A stretch of 54,957 bases of DNA. It comes from Vibrio sp. 10N.261.45.E2 (GTDB taxonomy: Bacteria > Pseudomonadota > Gammaproteobacteria > Enterobacterales > Vibrionaceae). The translations under genes were made by a program, and so were the position numbers. This document shows positions 53,391 to 54,957 of this stretch, one piece after another. Location of the stretch: NCBI RefSeq assembly GCF_002875705.1, contig NZ_MCZZ01000149.1:1-54957 (forward strand). Direction: 5' to 3'. Position 1 is the stretch's first letter. Each line of letters begins with the position of its first letter. The notes under the pieces are model-generated. The model searched no databases. It was not told the origin of the DNA and saw only the letters and a list, made by a program, of their open reading frames with translations.

Positions 53391-53422
53391 GTTCAACTTA
53401 ACCATAAGTTGAACTTTTTTTT
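53391..53422 (+). terminator. Intrinsic terminator of trhP-yfhL
   Basis: GTTCAACTTA (53391-53400) pairs perfectly with TAAGTTGAAC (53405-53414) around ACCA, and eight uridines follow. It runs into the last codons of the convergent small gene. Confidence 0.92.
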
Positions 53423-53729
53423 ATCCCGATTTTTCAATTGGATAAATATTGCAGAAAAGCTCTTTTTCAAATTGATACTCGAGTCGTTCTCGCCAGTTTA
53501 TCGATTGAGCTATAGGAACAAGATAAAAGTTTTCCCTACTGGTATCTGTCACAAATGCCATTCCATACTGCATCAATTCATAGTGAACATCATTAACGAA
53601 GCTAGGATCTAAACGTTGTCTTCCTGTTAGCTGGTTGATGTCATCTCTTGAAATAGAAATACCCGAGTTTTCAGTACTGAACCTATGTCTTAACCATTCC
53701 GAAAATTCCTTTGCACAAATCATAGTCAT
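53421..53729 (-). CDS. Hypothetical protein, 102 residues
   Basis: I do not recognise this family. It is a soluble, mixed alpha/beta-looking protein without signal peptide, membrane segment or cysteine cluster, and with a helical N terminus (FSEWLRHRFSTEN) and a basic-acidic C-terminal half (INWRERLEYQFEKEL). AAGGA lies seven bases before the first ATG. It sits 16 bases after a 34-codon reading frame that is part of a broken upstream gene, which raises the possibility that it is an orphaned partner, for example an immunity protein; this is a guess. Confidence 0.6.
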   Translation of the reverse strand: MTMICAKEFSEWLRHRFSTENSGISISRDDINQLTGRQRLDPSFVNDVHYELMQYGMAFVTDTSRENFYLVPIAQSINWRERLEYQFEKELFCNIYPIEKSG

Positions 53730-53744
53730 AGTCTTATCCTTGAA

Positions 53745-54006
53745 TTATCTATCGACGGGTATCAGACTCTGATTCGCATACTGCATATAAGCCGCATCTT
53801 TCACCCCAAAAACACTCAATCCCTTACCAAACCTTGTCAAATTAGTCATCGCCTTTGCTGATATCGTTATTGGTTTTATTAATATCAAACGATGTTCTTA
53901 ATCTCGTGTTTATAAACTCTAGACAAAAGTGTGATATTTCTCCAGTTTTAGAGTCGACAAAACCAGTGGCATTACCACTGTAAAAAGCCTCGATAGATGA
54001 GGTTAC
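53745..54006 (-). pseudogene. Start-less, probably frameshifted gene remnant
   Basis: Two adjacent minus-strand frames look like parts of one protein. The upstream frame is open from within the mepA stop to a TAA at 53842 (54 codons, with FYSGNATGFVDSKTGEI) and has no start codon. The downstream frame starts with an ATG at 53849, overlapping that stop, and gives 34 codons (with RFGKGLSVFGVKDAAYMQY) ending at 53745. A single-base change near 53845 would join them. The family is not recognised; the glycine-rich GKGLSVFGVKDA stretch resembles the regions before toxin domains in polymorphic toxins, but this is weak. Confidence 0.4.
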
Positions 54007-54842
54007 TTATTCGAAATCAAGGCTAAACACTGACTTGGCATCACTTTAACTTTCTTCTTTTTCTTACTTTTTGCGACTTTTTTTGGCGGTGGAACCGGTA
54101 TGGTTTTCGGAGCCCAACTTGCAAGTTCGTCTCCACAACCATCACCTTCGGGAGGGCTTGCTTGATTTACACAGTTTGAACTGCCTTCAGGGCACTTTAA
54201 ACGAACGTGAAAATGAGAATGGTGTCCCCACCAAGGTCTTATTTTTCCTAACCAAGCTCTATCATTAATATCAGCGTTTTCTTGCTCACAAAGGGTTTGT
54301 TTAATCACTGGGTGAACAAAAATACGTACCACTTTTTCATCTTTCGCGGCATATCGAATAACTTGAAAGTGATCTTCAGTCCAATTTGATTGACGCAATT
54401 TGTAGTTGGTAAGGTCCACAACACTCACAGGTTTAGGTACAGCTAACTCATTCTCTGACAGCCTTTTACTGGTTAGCCTAAGCCAGATATCAATATCCAA
54501 ACCGGTTTGATGACTTGAGTGACCAGAAGAAAAGCGTCCTCCTCTAGGAAGAGAAATATCACCGATCAGTAAGTTAGTATTGAGTTCGTCGCTAGTCGTT
54601 ACACCTAACCTTTCAATAAACTGAATAGACTCTGTATGACCATAATAACGCCCTCTCTGTGGACGGATAATCTGGTAGCCAACTCCGGTGATTGGCAAGG
54701 CCTGAGCACCATCAAGGCAACCGTTGGCATAGCTTCCTATTGATGAGGTTGAATTTATCGTTGGGGTTTTCTCTCTCTCCCAAGTGGTTGCAGATACGAA
54801 AAAAGAACAAAAAGCCCCTACTAATACACAAAGTAACCTCAT
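54003..54842 (-). CDS. mepA: Penicillin-insensitive murein endopeptidase MepA
   Basis: This periplasmic LAS-type metallopeptidase of 279 residues cleaves D-Ala-meso-DAP crosslinks in peptidoglycan. A signal peptide is visible at the chosen start (MRLLCVLVGAFCSFFVSA). Zinc-binding motifs are SSHQTGLDIDIW and HSHFHVRLKCP, and NDRAWLGKIRPWWG is typical of MepA. An ATG 45 bases further out is in frame but lacks a good ribosome site and would disrupt the signal peptide. The C terminus carries a basic run, KKVAKSKKKKKVKVMP. Confidence 0.9.
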   Translation of the reverse strand: MRLLCVLVGAFCSFFVSATTWEREKTPTINSTSSIGSYANGCLDGAQALPITGVGYQIIRPQRGRYYGHTESIQFIERLGVTTSDELNTNLLIGDISLPRGGRFSSGHSSHQTGLDIDIWLRLTSKRLSENELAVPKPVSVVDLTNYKLRQSNWTEDHFQVIRYAAKDEKVVRIFVHPVIKQTLCEQENADINDRAWLGKIRPWWGHHSHFHVRLKCPEGSSNCVNQASPPEGDGCGDELASWAPKTIPVPPPKKVAKSKKKKKVKVMPSQCLALISNK

Positions 54843-54950
54843 ACCAATTCCAAGTGAATGACACATAGTATTTATACTAGTCGCCATTAAACAATATATT
54901 CATATTGACTGTGATTTATTGGAGAAAAAATAGAGATTTATACCAATTCC
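54841..54950. repeat. Repeated 11-mer ATACCAATTCC flanking the mepA start
   Basis: ATACCAATTCC occurs at 54841-54851, overlapping the mepA ribosome site and start codon, and again at 54940-54950 near the window end. Two exact copies 99 bases apart in AT-rich DNA are more than expected by chance but could be a common Vibrio intergenic word. Confidence 0.4.
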
Positions 54951-54957
54951 GTTAATT

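Overview
The window looks like part of the larger chromosome of a marine Vibrio, most likely of the Splendidus clade. The genus rests on gene order (rdgC, phoB-phoR-pstS, ppx-ppk, pstCAB-phoU, a peroxiredoxin/oxyR pair, queA-tgt-yajC-secDF, suhB, trmJ, isc, pepB, ndk, rlmN, rodZ-ispG-hisS-yfgM-bamB-der) as I remember it from Vibrio cholerae. The clade is a guess. The content is almost entirely core metabolism and housekeeping. I saw no tRNA, rRNA, insertion sequence, prophage, integron or CRISPR array.

Layout. 1-6 kb, minus strand: a urea ABC transporter, urtABCDE, with a sigma-54 type promoter and an NtrC-like site upstream of urtA. 6-8.7 kb, minus: a YfgJ-type zinc-ribbon protein, a GAF-GGDEF diguanylate cyclase and an AlaX-type alanyl-tRNA editing enzyme. 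8.7-18 kb, minus: der, bamB, yfgM, hisS, ispG, rodZ, rlmN, ndk. 18-26.2 kb, minus: pepB, then the Fe-S operon iscR-S-U-A-hscB-A-fdx-iscX behind two IscR type 1 boxes, then trmJ. 26.4-27.2 kb, plus: suhB with a boxA-like leader. 27.4-33.1 kb, minus: queA-tgt-yajC-secD-secF. 33.4-37.6 kb: a CBS-domain protein, divergent oxyR/peroxiredoxin, cutC, an outer-membrane-protein remnant and a lipoprotein. 37.8-50.4 kb: the phosphate regulon (pstC-pstA-pstB-phoU; ppk1-ppx; phoB-phoR-pstS-like) with Pho boxes before pstC and phoB. 50.5-53.4 kb, plus: rdgC, trhP and yfhL. 53.4-54.9 kb, minus: a small unknown protein, remnants of a broken gene, and mepA.

How the genes work together. The phosphate genes form one circuit: PhoR/PhoB sense phosphate through PstSCAB-PhoU, and PPK/PPX make and degrade polyphosphate. 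The isc genes supply Fe-S clusters that IspG, RlmN, TrhP and YfhL in this window would use. bamB, secDF-yajC and mepA belong to envelope biogenesis. Urea uptake is probably under nitrogen control; no urease genes are inside the window.

Notable points. ppk1 is frameshifted by an extra copy of a 10-bp tandem repeat, which cuts off the C-terminal catalytic region while leaving ppx intact. The suhB leader carries a boxA element like the one used for Nus-factor autoregulation in enterobacteria. The urtA upstream region looks sigma-54/NtrC dependent. A start-less broken gene lies between mepA and a small ORF. A beta-barrel C-terminal remnant follows cutC. Several strong stem-loops lie inside operons. 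I found no convincing new multi-gene system.
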